A stretch of DNA of 64,000 bases, from contig NC_059289.1 of NCBI RefSeq assembly GCF_017591435.1, forward strand, positions 19,673,344-19,737,343, in the 5' to 3' direction. This DNA comes from Portunus trituberculatus (taxonomy: Eukaryota > Arthropoda > Malacostraca > Decapoda > Portunidae). Below the pieces are notes generated by a model that saw only the letters and a list, made by a program, of their open reading frames with translations, had not been told where the DNA came from and did not search any database. The position numbers were made by a program, and so were the translations under genes. This document shows, piece by piece, positions 53,301-64,000 of this stretch (position 1 is the first letter of the stretch; each line of letters opens with the position of its first letter).

Positions 53301-54390
53301 AAAGTCCCTCATGGAAGACTACTTTGGAAACTAGAGAACATAAAGGACTGTGAGGAACTTTGTTAGAATGGACAAGGGATTATTTGAAGGACAGGGAGAT
53401 GAGAACTGTGATCAGAGATACATACTCATCTTGGGGTAAAGTAACATGTGGAATGCCACAAGGGTCAGTGTTAGCCCCCATTATGTTTCAGATTTATGTA
53501 AATGACATTCACAATGGGATAAACCATTTATTTGCTGATGATGCAAAGCTGCTAAGAGTTATCAAAACCCGGGAGGACTGTTTGCTGTTACAGGAAGATA
53601 TGTATAAACAAGATCTTTGAGTGGAGTAAGAAGTGGAAATTGGAGCTCAGTTCCAAGAAATGTCACTTAATGGAACTAGAAATGATCAAAAGAAGACCGG
53701 TATTGAACTATCTGATGGGAGAGGAAGAAACAATGAAGACTAAAGAGGAAAAAGATCTGGGAGTGATTATACATGAAAATCTGAACCCTAAAGAACACAT
53801 AAGCAAGATATTTGGATTATCATATAAAATGTTGACTAATATAAGAGTGGCATTTCAATTCATGGACAAAGATATGATGAATAAAATCATCACAAGCATG
53901 ATATGTCCATTGCTGGAATATGCTGCTGTGGTGTGGTCTCTGATCTCTAAAAAGATATAAGAAGATTAGAATAAATACAGAAAATTGCTACGAAGATGGT
54001 GTCAGAACTAAAGGACCCAACATATGAAGAATGGCTGAAGGAAATGGGACTACCAACCTTACAAGATAGAAGAGAACGAGGAGACCTAATAACAATGTAC
54101 AAGATAGTCAATGACATTGAAAAGATAGACAAGGAAGACCTGATGCTGGTGACAAAAAGTGAGAGGAGGACAAAAGGTCATATAAAGAAGATTAGGATGA
54201 AGCAATGTGTGAAGGATATTGGAAAATACAGTTTTCCACACAGAACAATGGAGAAGTTGAATGCAATGAATAATGATATTGTTACAGCACATAATATGCA
54301 TAACCTTAAGTTAAAAGTGGATAAATGGAGACATGGAGACAGGACACTATGAATTCCACTTGAACCCTGTACAATACAACTAGGTAAATG
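50307..54390 (+). mobile_element. CR1/L2-like LINE, family C, copy C4
   Basis: Follows C3 head to tail: the C3 tail 'actaggtaaatacacacact' runs straight into the C4 5' UTR. Coiled-coil ORF1-like region at 50432-50863 (LKEEIQEIKKQNNVLKATC). Endonuclease start KKLRVTYTNIDGLLSSVLEV (51531) and VGGGVLIMVCDNICVEDV. RT in 52731-53198 (MGPDGVSGWVLKECKEQLL), 53360-53620 (GMPQGSVLAPIMF and catalytic LFADDAK near 53530), 53640-53960 and 53996-54352 (MGLPTLQDRRERGDLITMY). The 3' tail 'acaactaggtaaatgaata' ends near 54390. The FADD box is intact, but several frame breaks and stops disable it. Confidence 0.88.
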
Positions 54391-54399
54391 AATATACAC

Positions 54400-54850
54400 A
54401 GAGCAATAATTCAGATTTAGAAGAGGGAGATCACAAAAACTGAGGAAGGTTACAAAAATTGATGGGTTTTATTCATAAGTGGTGGATATGATACAAGAGA
54501 GAGATGGATGGCTTGATTATGTACATGTAGTTTTGAGGAAAGCCTTTGATGAAATGCCATACGGGAGATTGTTGTGGTAGTTAGAGCATGATGATAGTCA
54601 AAAAGATGCTTTGCTGAGATGGATGCAAAATTCCTTAATTGATAGAGATGAGAATAGTGGTAAAAGATCAGGAGTTGTCATGGAGGAAGGTCAAAAGCAG
54701 AATATCTCAAAGTTTAGTACTGGCACCAATTATGTTTGCAGTATATATAGATTACATGATAGTGTGAATAGCCTTTTTGTGGATGGTGCCACACTGGTGA
54801 AAAACTTAGCTGAAAAAGATTGTGGAATGTTGCAACATCTAATGTGATAT
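54400..54850 (+). mobile_element. Old reverse-transcriptase relict
   Basis: A broken RT-like reading: YVHVVLRKAFDEMPYGRLL (near 54515-54575), LLRWMQNSLIDRDENS (54611 on), then SLFVDGATLVKNLAEKDCGM (near 54760-54840), where VDGA stands in place of the catalytic ADDA. Much more diverged than C3 and C4, so an older insertion of a related LINE. Confidence 0.6.
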
Positions 54851-55018
54851 CAGAATGAACTCCACCATAAAAATGCTGTTTTGAAAAGTAAGTGTTAACA
54901 ATATCCAGAGATAGTAAGGCAAGGAAACAAGACTATAGAAGCATTTGAAAGTCTGTGAATAGTATGATGCCAGTTTAGGTGCTGTAATTTATTTTATGCT
55001 GGATATGTGATTCCCTAG

Positions 55019-55153
55019 GGAGCTCCAGGATTGCCAGGCCCTACTGGAGAGAAGGGACAGCAGGGCTTCCCAGGCATGGAAGGACTCATGGGTCCCAAGG
55101 GAAGCAAAGGAGAACCGGGTCCACAAGGTCCTACAGGTCCCAAAGGAGATAGA
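55019..55153 (+). CDS. COL4A2: Collagen IV alpha-2-like, triple-helix exon
   Basis: A 45-codon exon starting after CCCTAG (55018) and ending at GTAAGT (55154), phase 0 at both ends. It is fifteen uninterrupted Gly-X-Y triplets beginning GAPGLPGPTGEKGQQGFPG and ending GPTGPKGDR. It continues directly from GEKGSR of the previous exon, so this is the first triple-helical segment after the 7S cysteines. Lys and Arg in Y positions and Pro in X and Y positions are typical of a secreted, hydroxylated collagen. The order matches the start of collagen IV alpha-2 chains as I recall them. Confidence 0.93.
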
Positions 55154-55879
55154 GTAAGTATGCATTGATTTGTAAACATACACAGAGCAGCAAGACTCCA
55201 GTGTTGATATTGGCAGATTGACATAAGATCTATTTTTCTGAGGAGAGGTGAAAATGTTGTGCTATATTTGTTGTCTCTTTCTGCAGGTTTTTTCATTGTG
55301 CAAAACTAGAAATGCCTATTATAGAAAACATATATATTTAAAACAGTCGGGAGGATATTTGGCAACTTTTTCACCTCTTCTCTGTGAAATGAAAGGGTAA
55401 CTCCTGACAAACTTTGGACTCACTTGAGTTGGACCAGTTGGTTTATTTTAATTGCTTGATTATTTTACTGTGAGAAGATTTCAAAGACTTCACTTTTTTT
55501 TTTTTATATCCCTACTACCTGAGTAGAATGTTTTCTTTTCAGTTGTCCCCTACCCTTTGCCTTTTCACAGATCTTAGAACATTGTATTAAATGCAAACTA
55601 TGTAGAAAGGAACTTGTTCACTCTGGGTATTTTGTTCAAGTTATAGTACAGCATGTATGCTACACCACATGCAAGTGACAATTACTGCTTCAAAATAACC
55701 ACCACATTCAAAGCTAGCCAGTTAAAAGTACAGTAATACTTTGAGATACGAATGCTCGAACATATGATTTTTTTATATACTGTACGACGAAAAATTTCAT
55801 ATAATTTACGCCTCAAAATACAAAGATAATTTTAAGATACGAATAGCCATTGGTAGGTGGCGCAGCAATTGCTGGGCTA

Positions 55880-58317
55880 CCCGCGTCCACCCTTGATCTT
55901 GATTTTGATCTTGATTCTACAGGCGTCCCAGGATTTCTCCTGAGGCAGGCCTTAGTATCGGCAGCTCCTGTAGGGGATAAAAAGAAAAAAAAGGCGGCAA
56001 GAACCTAAACCAGACACCATCCTTAATACTACTAATCCCTGCATCTGGCAATCCACATTCTCTCCAGGAACTCCTTGACAGCTTCTATCATCCTTTCACT
56101 CGTGTCTCCACACAGTCCCAGCAGCAACACCATCCATTCCCTTCCAGTCTTCTCCATCCTGGCATCTCCCAATTCCCTCAACACCACTTGCATCATCTCA
56201 TTTCTGTTTCTGGCATACTTCACACACTCCAGCATCACATGCTCCACCGTCTCGTCCTCTCCCATGTCACACATCTGGCACATTTTGTTGCTGGACTCTG
56301 ACCATCTGTAACTCCTTGCATTCACATTCATGCACTGTGCCCTAGCTCGGAAGAGGAGATCACCCCCCAGGCTGCCATCATACCACTTTTCATACATTGG
56401 GGCCTCTTTCTCCCTATACCACTCCAGAGTACTCTTTTGTTCCATCCTAGTCCTCCATTCGCTCAGTCCAATACACTTCACCCTTCTGTCTATCTCTCTC
56501 TTCCACTTCCTTACATCCCAGTCTGGGCCCTCTCCATTCCCAACAATCATGCTCCAGTCACTCACAACATGCTTCCCCTCAACTCGCTGGAATGTTCAAC
56601 TAGTTTCCAGACCACTCTTCACTACCATCCTGACACACTTTTTCCCCCACCTGCTATTCCTAACATTCCATAGAAACACCTTCCTAACTATTCTTGCATC
56701 ATTCATTCGTTCTAGCCTAGCCTTGAATCTCAGTGTTGCCTTCACATGCCTCTCTCTGAAGATACTCCATCCCATGTCTTCCCTTAATGCTTCTATTGCT
56801 GCATAACCTGGTGCATTTACAGCCATTCTTGCTACTCTGTTCTGTCCTATTTCTAGCTTCTCTAATTCACTTTCATTCCACGTCATCACATCCATACCAT
56901 ACATAATGCTTGGAACAGCCATGGTCTTCCAAACTTTTCGCAGCTCATCATACTTGCTGGCTCTCATCCTTGCTGCACTTCCTAGCCAACCTACCCACTG
57001 GTTCACCAAACTCATCTTTTCATTCTTTGCTTTCACACAGCCATATGGACTCATCCACATCCCCAGATACTTGTATTCCTCAGCCTGTTGCACCTCATTT
57101 TCTCCCAGTCTCCACACCAAGTTTCTTTCATCATCTGACCTATTCACAACCATCACCTTGCTCTTCTCACTGCTGAATCTCACCCCAAAGTCTCTTCCAT
57201 AGCCATCTACAACATCCAGGAGACTTTGGAGCTCCTCTGCTGATTCACTCATGACTACCACATCATCTGCATACAAGAGCACACATACCCTATCATTCCC
57301 CACCTTTACTCCTGCATTCATCCTTCTCATTCTGGCAGCCAGTTCTTCTGTATATAAACTGAAGAGGGTTGGTGACAAAATACAACCCTGCCTGACTCCT
57401 CTCTCACTCTTTACCCAGTCTGTTTCTATGTCTCCTAGTCTATATCTAGCTCTTGTGTCCACATACATACTTTGCACTATACTAACTATCTTTGAACTCA
57501 GTCCAATCTTTTCTAAGACTCTGTCTAACATTCTTCTATTCACCCTGTCATATGCTTTCTCTATATCCAGAAAACCCAAGTATAATTTACTACCCTCGTT
57601 CCTTTTCCTCTCAATCAGATCATTCACCACAAACATGTTGTCTTCAGCTCTCCTATCCACACGGAAACCATTCTGTTCTTCACCCAGCATTCCAGTCTGT
57701 TCAATCCATTTACACAATCTCTCATTCAGCACACCACTGAACACTTTACCCACTGTATTCACTAATGCAATGGGCCTGTAGTTTTTCAATTCATCTTTAC
57801 TCTTGTATCCTCCCTTGTGTAACAGAGTCACCCTACATTCATTCCACACTCTTGGCACTCTCTCTTCCTCCCACACCTGGTTAAAGAGCTCAGTTATCCT
57901 ATCAATCAGAACTTCTCCTCCATTTTTGTACATCTCATATGGTATCTCATCTGGCCCTGCTGCCTTACCATTCTTTTGCCTTTTCACACATTTCTCCACT
58001 TCCTCTCGGCTGATTCTATCATTCAATTCATCCGCCTTCTTTCTCTCCAGTGTCACACACCCTTCTTTAACATCAAATACCTCACCAACACCTCCAATCT
58101 CTTCCCAGAACTCTTTGATCACCTTTCTCATCTCTTCCTTGTCTGTCACCACTGTCCCATTTACCTTGAGGCTCTCCACTTTTTCACGGTTAGACATCCC
58201 CTCACCCCTCAGGAATCTATACCATTCTTTGCCACCTTCCACGCCTTTCTCTCTGAGGGACTGAATCACGCTTCTCTCACACCTACCCTTGGCATTCATT
58301 ATCTTTCGCTTCGTCAC
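55880..58317 (-). mobile_element. RTE/L1-group LINE, family D, 5'-truncated
   Basis: Non-LTR element on minus inside the Tigger element. The coding part is 58317-56032, followed by a short 3' UTR and a tandem tail of 'aatcaag' and 'atcaaa' units (about 55890-55918). The endonuclease is absent, and the host Tigger sequence resumes at about 58318. The RT has the RGVRQGCILSPTLF and YADDVVV boxes and a terminal Cys/His cluster. The clade is uncertain between RTE-like and related groups. Confidence 0.85.
56032..58317 (-). pseudogene. LINE reverse-transcriptase ORF with one in-frame stop
   Basis: A single frame of 762 codons broken only by a TGA at 56596-56598. The region 58317-56599 holds the RT: GKAAGPDEIPYEMYKNGG, ELKNYRPIALVNTVGKVF, FLDIEKAYDRVNRRML, GVRQGCILSPTLFSLY, catalytic LLYADDVVVM, EEYKYLGMWMSPYG, then the thumb. 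After the stop the same frame continues through TFQRVEGKHVVSDWSMIVGN to a zinc-knuckle-like CQMCDMGEDETVEHVMLEC (C-x2-C...H-x4-C) near 56270-56220. The upstream endonuclease is missing, so the element is a truncated copy whose remaining ORF is almost undamaged, implying recent insertion. The first codon used (GTG, 58317) is arbitrary because a stop lies directly upstream. Confidence 0.9.
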
Positions 58318-58442
58318 TCACTGCTGCCTAACATTCAGTCCGTGTTGTGTATCGTTGTTCATCCTTTGTGCATGTACATGTCGGTGCTCCTCAGCAGTGT
58401 GTATTTTTTTCTTAAGTTTTGTGAACTCGAGACCTTGTGATC

Positions 58443-58800
58443 ATGGGTTCCAAAAGTAAAAATAAGAAGGCTGAAAAGAAGTAACTTAGAAGAGTCTTGC
58501 AATGGATATGAAACACTAGATAATTGCACAATATGAACGTGGTGTGCATATCTGTGACATGGCCCTGTGTGCTAATGCTAGTAGTAACTGTAAAGTCAAA
58601 TCATTGTTGGTGTATCATTCTGAGAATCCCAGGGCCTTTAAAGCACATAAGGTGTTAAAAGAGAAACTCCAGGTCATGTGGCGTGCCAATAGTAAGGCAT
58701 GGATAACTCACCAATTCCTCCTCCGTACTACATATACGAAGTTCTATCACAGCGTCGGTAAGTATGAATGCAAGTTGGGAGTTTTCGCTCGCGCTAACTT
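58443..58800 (+). pseudogene. Tigger transposase remnant
   Basis: A degenerate reading beginning MGSKSKNKKAEKK (58443), then after stops RRVLAMDMKH and IIAQYERGVHICDMAL, which resembles the N-terminal CENP-B/pogo helix-turn-helix. It is followed by SENPRAFKAHKVLKEKLQVM and WRANSKAWITHQF, which resemble the later part of Tigger DDE transposases. Most of the middle is deleted and stops are frequent. Consistent with the terminal repeats of the surrounding element. Confidence 0.7.
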
Positions 58801-59061
58801 GGTAGATTTGGCGAGAAATGCACAAAATAGCCTGTATTCACATAGTGATTACACTTGGAAATTCAATAAACGAGTGAATACAAATGGTGTTCTGCCTACA
58901 AGCAACTCTTCCTCTTTGCAATGCAAAAAAAAAACAAGTCTCTAGATGATATGGTTACCAAAATATCACGGGCTGAATGAGGTGGTATCATCGGTGTTCA
59001 TGGCCTTGCGTCCAATTGGGTTCAGCGGCCTTGGCTAGAGCGATAGAAAATGGGCCCCTTG

Positions 59062-59221
<160 letters not shown>

Positions 59222-60057
59222 CTGTTCTGATACCACTCTCATTCAAATGTTGTCTCCCCACTACATGGCGAGAAACCTGAGGTGTAGAAGTAAGGCGCAC
59301 AGGAGAGATGGTGGAATCGGACACCGTGAAATCGCTGTCACCACCACCATCCATTGTGGGAGTTGGTGACACAGTGACAAATAGCATGTTTACTCCTGAT
59401 GAATGTTGCCAGCTCACAAGCAAAGACGGGAAGAAAATAGCCAAAATATAGCCCAAAAATGCCTAAACGTCTATCGACGTGCCCTGAGTCTTGCGTGATG
59501 AACATCTATCGACGTGTCCCGAGTTTTGCGGGTTAAGTTGTTATTTTGCGCAATTTAATTAATTTATATCATGCATACAATAAACTTTTATTTATCTTAT
59601 ATTAGATCTATATTTGGTTGGTATTTAAAGCATGTTAATTTTTTGGGGAGGGTAAATTCGTATCACTAGAACGAATTAACTCTATTTCCATTAATTTCTA
59701 TGGGAAAAATTTGTTTGATATACAATTTTTTTTATATACAACGATCGTCACGGAACGAATTAAATTTGTATGTCAAAGTACCACTGTATACAGATTTCTA
59801 GAATTTCTACATTTCTCAATTATAACTAAATAGCATTTACACTTGTAATGCTGGCTTTTATCAGTCATCACAAACCTTATCCAGGTCTACACATTAATTC
59901 ACACATATTCCACACTTTGAATGTAATATTATCATTCATTTGTCTCTTTTACTGGTAGACCTCAGAATCATTTGCCTCATTTTATCCCCTGTGACCTTAA
60001 CACCATCGAAAATACTGTGTCACTCTATACTATAAGCTCATCCATTAACAGCCATAG

Positions 60058-60061
<4 letters not shown>

Positions 60062-60150
<89 letters not shown>
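60062..60150. repeat. (CT)n microsatellite in collagen intron
   Basis: Pure CT run ending about 115 bp before the collagen acceptor at 60264. It is a long pyrimidine tract on the transcribed RNA. Confidence 0.98.
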
Positions 60151-60151
<1 letters not shown>

Positions 60152-60264
60152 ATTATCTTTCCTTTACCTCCCATAAAACAAGAGTCCCTTTTAGACTTAA
60201 AGACTAAAACTATTCCAATCAAGTGGATATCATTGGTTTACTACATAAAGTTGACTTCTTTCAG

Positions 60265-60372
60265 GGGAAGATGGGTCTGAATGGCTTCCCAGGTATCAAT
60301 GGCATTCCAGGCATTCCAGGTGTGCAGGGACCCAGAGGCAGACCTGGCCTTGATGGTTGCAATGGCACCGAT
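60265..60372 (+). CDS. COL4A2: Collagen IV alpha-2-like, triple-helix exon with Cys
   Basis: A 36-codon exon (108 bp), phase 0 at both ends, between TTTCAG (60264) and GTGAGT (60373). It is twelve Gly-X-Y triplets from GKMGLNGFPGINGIPG to GPRGRPGLDGCNGTD. The GPRGRPG-x-DGCNGT block with a single Cys in the helix is, as I recall it, characteristic of the alpha-2(IV) chain near the 7S region, where that Cys helps covalent cross-linking of four collagen IV molecules. NGT also gives a possible N-glycosylation site, as in known chains. Confidence 0.94.
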
Positions 60373-60387
60373 GTGAGTTACTGTACT

Positions 60388-60452
60388 TAACCAAGTTTTA
60401 CCTAGTTGTATGTTACAGTGTTCAAGCAGGCTTCATAGTAACCTGTTTCTTA
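60388..60452 (-). mobile_element. Family C LINE, 3' tail remnant
   Basis: Plus-strand 'ttttacctagttgtatgtta' followed by 'cagtgttcaagcaggcttca' is the diverged complement of the C3/C4 3' terminus. Only about 65 bp remain, starting 15 bp after the collagen donor site. Confidence 0.65.
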
Positions 60453-61037
60453 ATTAGCATAGTGATGGTCTTTCTGTTTGACATTTTTCCATTTTTATAC
60501 TTATAAAAAAAGCTTGGGATCCTCTTCATATCTTATCACTACATCTCTTTCAATATCTTTTCACTACATCCCTTTCAAAATTTCTCTCCTCCTCCCTTCT
60601 TATTCTAATGTATTCTTTTCATGCCTCTTTATACAGCTTCCTATTTTTCTTAATTTAATTGCTTCCTTAATTTCAGAGCCTGTAAATCACAATGATTTAC
60701 TTCTATCATAGTATCTTTATTTATTAAACTTTTTCTCTTTAGTTAATGACCATAAATTGGCCTTTATCTAATAAGAGTTACCTATGTATTTTACAATAAA
60801 AACTATTGGGAAAAGATATGTTTAAAAAAAAAAATCTGAATTGTGGTTTAAGCAGTGTAAGGGGAAGGAGAAAATGTATTTTTTAATAGTAGCTTTTGTC
60901 TTCAGTATCACATGAATAGGTTCATAGCTAAATACTGTATCATTTTACTGGGTCCTCTCTCTAATCAATAGAAATTAACTTTGAATAGTTTTATTGTTGT
61001 CATTGGTGTGTTTGTATTATATATATTTATTCCACAG
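60453..61037 (+). other. Collagen intron remainder
   Basis: AT-rich intron sequence ending in a pyrimidine-rich acceptor, TATTCCACAG (61037). No other feature is seen. Confidence 0.7.
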
Positions 61038-61262
61038 GGTGAACCTGGAGTGTCTGGCGTTCCTGGACCACCAGGCCCAAGAGGTTTCCGTGGTCCAGAG
61101 GGTCAGAAGGGCATAAAGGGAGAACCTGCAATTGGGCCTTGCACCTCTTCTAAGGGTGAAAAGGGTGAGCCAGGCCGTGATGGTCGACAGGGGCCACAGG
61201 GTCCACCTGGCTTGCCTGGGCCGCAGGGAGACAATGGCTACAGAGGTAGAGATGGAGAGAAG
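61038..61262 (+). CDS. COL4A2: Collagen IV alpha-2-like, triple-helix exon with interruption
   Basis: A 75-codon exon (225 bp), phase 0 at both ends, between TCCACAG (61037) and GTAAGC (61263). Gly-X-Y runs from GEPGVSGVPGPPGPRGFRGP through GQKGIKGEP. It is then interrupted by AIGPCTSSK, which contains a Cys, and resumes GEKGEPGRDGRQGPQGPPG to GYRGRDGEK. An interruption after a GQKG-x-KGEP segment is where alpha-2(IV) chains also break the helix, as I recall. This supports the chain assignment and shows that the frame is under protein constraint. The gene continues beyond the window. Confidence 0.94.
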
Positions 61263-61620
61263 GTAAGCTATGCATCACATTGCTGTTACTTACACTATAC
61301 CAATTAACATATTGGATATTTTTCATTATTACTCTGAATGAGTTTGCTTTTTAGCATCATAAAATTTTCATCGACCATGTATTGTCTTCAAACAAATGTG
61401 GCTATACAGTGTACCCCAGTTTTGCATGCAATTATATTCCAAAAGCAGCCATCCTCTCTCAACATTTCCTTTGAAAGTTATACCAAATGATACTGAAAAC
61501 TCATCTTTATTACTTCTTGTATCTTTCTCTGTGTTCTTTGTCTAGATGATGATAATCACAAGCAGCTCTTACTTCTGATGTCTGTGAGCTACTTTTGTTC
61601 ATAAAATTAAGTAAGGTATA
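61263..61620 (+). other. Collagen intron, start
   Basis: AT-rich unique sequence after the last visible collagen donor. No further Gly-X-Y exon is seen before the window ends. Confidence 0.65.
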
Positions 61621-62143
61621 CAGGCTACCCCCGCTTAACGAGGGCGTTACATTCCAAAAAATCCCTTCGTTAAGTGAATTTTCGTTAAACGAACCAATTA
61701 TAACAAGTTTAACCCCTGACCTGAGCTTCCATTGAGAGTAAACAAAGCGAGAGTGCATCATAGTACAGTAAAAGGTGTAATGAAAGTAAAAATTATGAAG
61801 TTAAACATTTAAGCAGTTTAATATAAGACTAGGTAAGTCATTATAATGTACACTAATGTATGTATGTAAGTAACTTTATAATGTTGATGATCTTAAATTT
61901 ATGAAGGGAGGAAGAGTGGAGCAGGAAATACGCTAGTTGGCAACCTGTGAAATGTAAACAAAGGGCGCATCATTGTATCACATACAAAACTTATGTACCA
62001 CATTTCCACAAGACTTTCCATTTTATCCATTGCAGTCATGAGTTCAGGTGGTTCTTTTAGCTTACAAGGAAGATATGATCTCACCAGCCTTCTTAATAGA
62101 GTCTGCTGACTTGAAAATGGTAGACAGTAGATGGAGTCAAGCC
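61621..62143. mobile_element. Tigger/mariner-like element, left end
   Basis: Begins TA-CAGGCTACCCCCGCTTAACG. The following 'cgttacattcc' and 'cgttaagtgaattttcgtta' are typical of pogo/Tigger-type termini. No coding capacity is seen. It is interrupted at 62144 by LINE A3. Sequence from 63858 to the window end may be its continuation, and the right terminus is not in view. Confidence 0.5.
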
Positions 62144-63857
62144 ATTTTTTTTTTTTTTTTTTTTTTAACGTAGGGAAGAGGGCCAGCCAAGGGCAAAAAA
62201 AAGAAAGTTAGATAAAAGCCCACTTGAGCGCTGGCTCTCCAAAGAATACAAAAAGTGCCAAAACCGTCAGCCAGAATTAGGGAGCAAATGCCTCGATACC
62301 TCCCTCTTAAAAGAAGACAAGTTGTAGGAATTTGGAAATACAGATGCAGGGAGGGAGTTCCAGAGTTTACCAGTGAAAGGGATGAATGATTGAGCGTACT
62401 GGTTAACTCTTGCATTAGTGAGTTGGACAGAATAGGGATGAAAGGAAGAAGAAAGCCTTGTGCAGCGTGGTCGCAGGAGGAGGGGAGGCATGCAGTTAGC
62501 AAGATCAGTAGAACAGTTACCATGAAAATAGCGATAAAATATAGAAAGGGATGCAACATTTCGGCGGTGAGAAAGAGACAAGACAGTTAGTCAGAGGATG
62601 GGAGTTGATGAGACAAAGAGCTTTAGATTCCACCCTGTCAAGCAAAGCTGTGTGACTGGAACCCCCCCAAACATGCGAAGAGTACTCCATACAGGGACGG
62701 ATAAGGCCCTTATACAGAGTAAGCAGTTGGAGGGGCGAGAAAAACTGGCGGAGACGCCTCAGAACACCTAACTTCGTAGAAGCTGTTTTAGCAAGAGATG
62801 AGATGTGAAGTTTCCACTTAAGATTATGAGCAAAGGACAGACCGAGGATATTCATTGTGGAAGAGGAAGACAGTTGAGTGTCATTGAATAAGAAGGGATA
62901 GTTGTCTGGAAGGTTGTGTCGAGTTGATAGATGGAGGAATTGAGGCATTGAAAACTATTAGATTTTCTCTGCCCCAATCGGAAATTTTAGAAAGATCGGA
63001 AGTCAGGCATTCCGTGGCGTCCCCGCGTGATCTATTAATTTCCTGAAAGGTTGGACGTCTCTGAAAGAACGTGGAAAGATGTAGGGTGGTATCATCAGCG
63101 TAGGAGTGGATAGGGCAAGAAGTTTGGTTAAGAAGGTCATTAATGAATAATAGAAAGAGAGTGGGTGATAGGACAGAACCCTGAGGAACACCACTATTAA
63201 TAGGTTTAGGAGAAGAACAGTAGCCATCTACCACAGCAGCAATAGAGCTGAGAGCAGCAATGAGATAAAGTTGCAGAGAGAAGGATAGAAGCCGTAAGAG
63301 GGCAGTTTTGAAATCAAAGCTTTATGCCAGACTCTATCAAAAGCTTTTGATATGTCTAACGCAACAGCAAAAGTTTCACCGAAATCTCTAAAAGAGGATG
63401 ACCAAGACTCAGTAAGGAAAGCCAGAAGATCACCAGTAGAGCAACCTTGACGGAAGCCATACTGGCAATCAGACAGAAGATTGTGAAGTGACAGATGTTT
63501 GAGAATCTTCCTATTCAGGATAGATTAAAAAACTTTAGACAAGCAAGAGATTAAAGCTATAGGACGGTAGTTTGAGGGGTTAGAACGGTAACCCTTTTTA
63601 GGAACAGGCTGAATGTAGGCGAACTTCCAGCAGGAAGGAAAGGTAGAAGTTGATAGACAAAGTTGGAAGAGTTTGGCCAGGCAAGGTGCAAGCATGGAAG
63701 CACAGTTTTTGAGAACAATAGGATGGACCCCATCAGGTCCATAAGCCTTCCAAGGGTTTAGGCCAGCAAGGGCATGGAAAACATCATTACGAAGAATTTT
63801 GATTGTAGACATGAAATATTCAGAGGGAGGAGGAGAGGGAGGGACAAGCCCAGAAGG
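62144..63857 (-). mobile_element. Family A LINE (BS/jockey-like), copy A3, 5'-truncated
   Basis: On minus. Poly(A) appears as a 23-bp T-run at 62144-62166. RT fragments: 63812-63525 (GPDGVHPIVLKNCASMLAPC, PSNYRPIALISCLSKVF), 63234-62881 (INSGVPQGSVLSPTLF, catalytic HSYADDTTLHLS), 62948-62517 (LGLSFAHNLKWKLHISSLAK, RPCMEYSSHVWGGS), and 62581-62267 (FIPFTGKLWNSLPASVFP). It is the best preserved of the family A copies here, and YADD is intact. Alignment to A2 stops at about 63857, so the first 1.2 kb, including the endonuclease, is missing. Confidence 0.9.
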
Positions 63858-64000
63858 TGGTGGCGAACAATGCTATTAGTTTTCTGGCCTCTTTCATGTC
63901 TGTGAATAATATCCAGCTTCACTTCAAGAGTAAGAGACTCCTGGTCTTAGCAACGCTAGGCGACATTGCAGGGTGTTTTGGTGGCATGTAGAGCGAGGGA
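63858..64000. other. Short terminal segment, unassigned
   Basis: 143 bp after the 5' break of LINE A3. Possibly the continuation of the Tigger-like element interrupted at 62143, but no clear target duplication joins the two sides. Confidence 0.35.

Larger units (their letters stand above)
44587..55018 (+). other. Collagen intron, 10.4 kb, filled with transposons
   Basis: Bounded by GTAAGT (44587) and CCCTAG (55018). It contains a MITE (45075-45456), LINE C3 with a nested LINE, LINE C4 and an old RT relict. 44587-45066 and 54851-55018 appear unique. Confidence 0.85.

Noticed and set aside
55015..55296. Minus-strand ORF rich in Gly and Pro over the collagen exon
   Set aside because: The antisense of Gly-X-Y codons also reads Gly/Pro-rich. 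Splice sites and continuity support only the plus strand.
62100..63880. Target duplication around LINE A3 (caagcc motif on both sides)
   Set aside because: The right-hand copy lies inside sequence that aligns to LINE A2, so it belongs to the element and is not a duplicated target.

Overview
This is a eukaryotic, intron-rich and very repeat-rich genomic window. I infer an arthropod, most likely a decapod crustacean. The reasons are the extreme density of long dinucleotide and trinucleotide microsatellites, tRNA-derived SINEs with a shared central domain, several LINE families, hAT and Tigger-type DNA transposons, and one host gene, a type IV collagen. Species cannot be fixed from the sequence.

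Only one host gene is clearly supported, on the + strand in the last third. It is a basement-membrane collagen IV chain whose 7S and first Gly-X-Y segments best resemble the alpha-2 chain (vertebrate COL4A2, fly viking). Four exons are visible (43141-44586, 55019-55153, 60265-60372, 61038-61262). All are phase 0 with GT/AG borders, and they join into a Gly-X-Y reading frame with one interruption. The first visible exon is unusual. Before the four-cysteine 7S motif it encodes about 460 residues: an acidic, Tyr/Asn/Ser-rich stretch with two RGD tripeptides, then about 15 copies of a 16-residue Gly/Tyr/Ser/Asp repeat. The start of the gene (signal-peptide exon) and everything after 61262 were not found or lie outside the window.

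Region by region: 1-8.5 kb holds fragments of a BS/jockey-like LINE (family A, minus) and a CR1/L2-like LINE (B1, minus), with long (TA)n, (TTC)n and (TTA)n tracts. 8.5-13.1 kb is mostly unique, fairly GC-rich sequence with microsatellites and no supported gene. 13.1-20 kb holds three SINEs beside or inside (CA)n tracts, a truncated LINE (C1), a MITE and one possible micro-exon. 20-28.8 kb is mostly unannotatable, with microsatellites, a 4 x 28-bp minisatellite and one weak minus-strand coding candidate. 28.8-31.8 kb is a full-length but decayed family A LINE. 33.2-35.4 kb has a 190-bp MITE and a hAT element with a truncated transposase. 36.0-40.5 kb is a small hAT-type element with a perfect 8-bp target duplication, split by LINE B2, whose ORF carries an SGNH-esterase domain. 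41.5-43.1 kb is a minus LINE (C2) ending in (TA)n just before the collagen exon.

The collagen introns are packed with transposons. Intron 44587-55018 has a MITE, two head-to-tail family C LINEs (one carrying a nested LINE with a 10-bp target duplication) and a relict reverse transcriptase. Intron 55154-60264 contains a 4.06-kb Tigger element with an almost intact LINE ORF inside it. The last intron has a second Tigger-like end and a 5'-truncated family A LINE.
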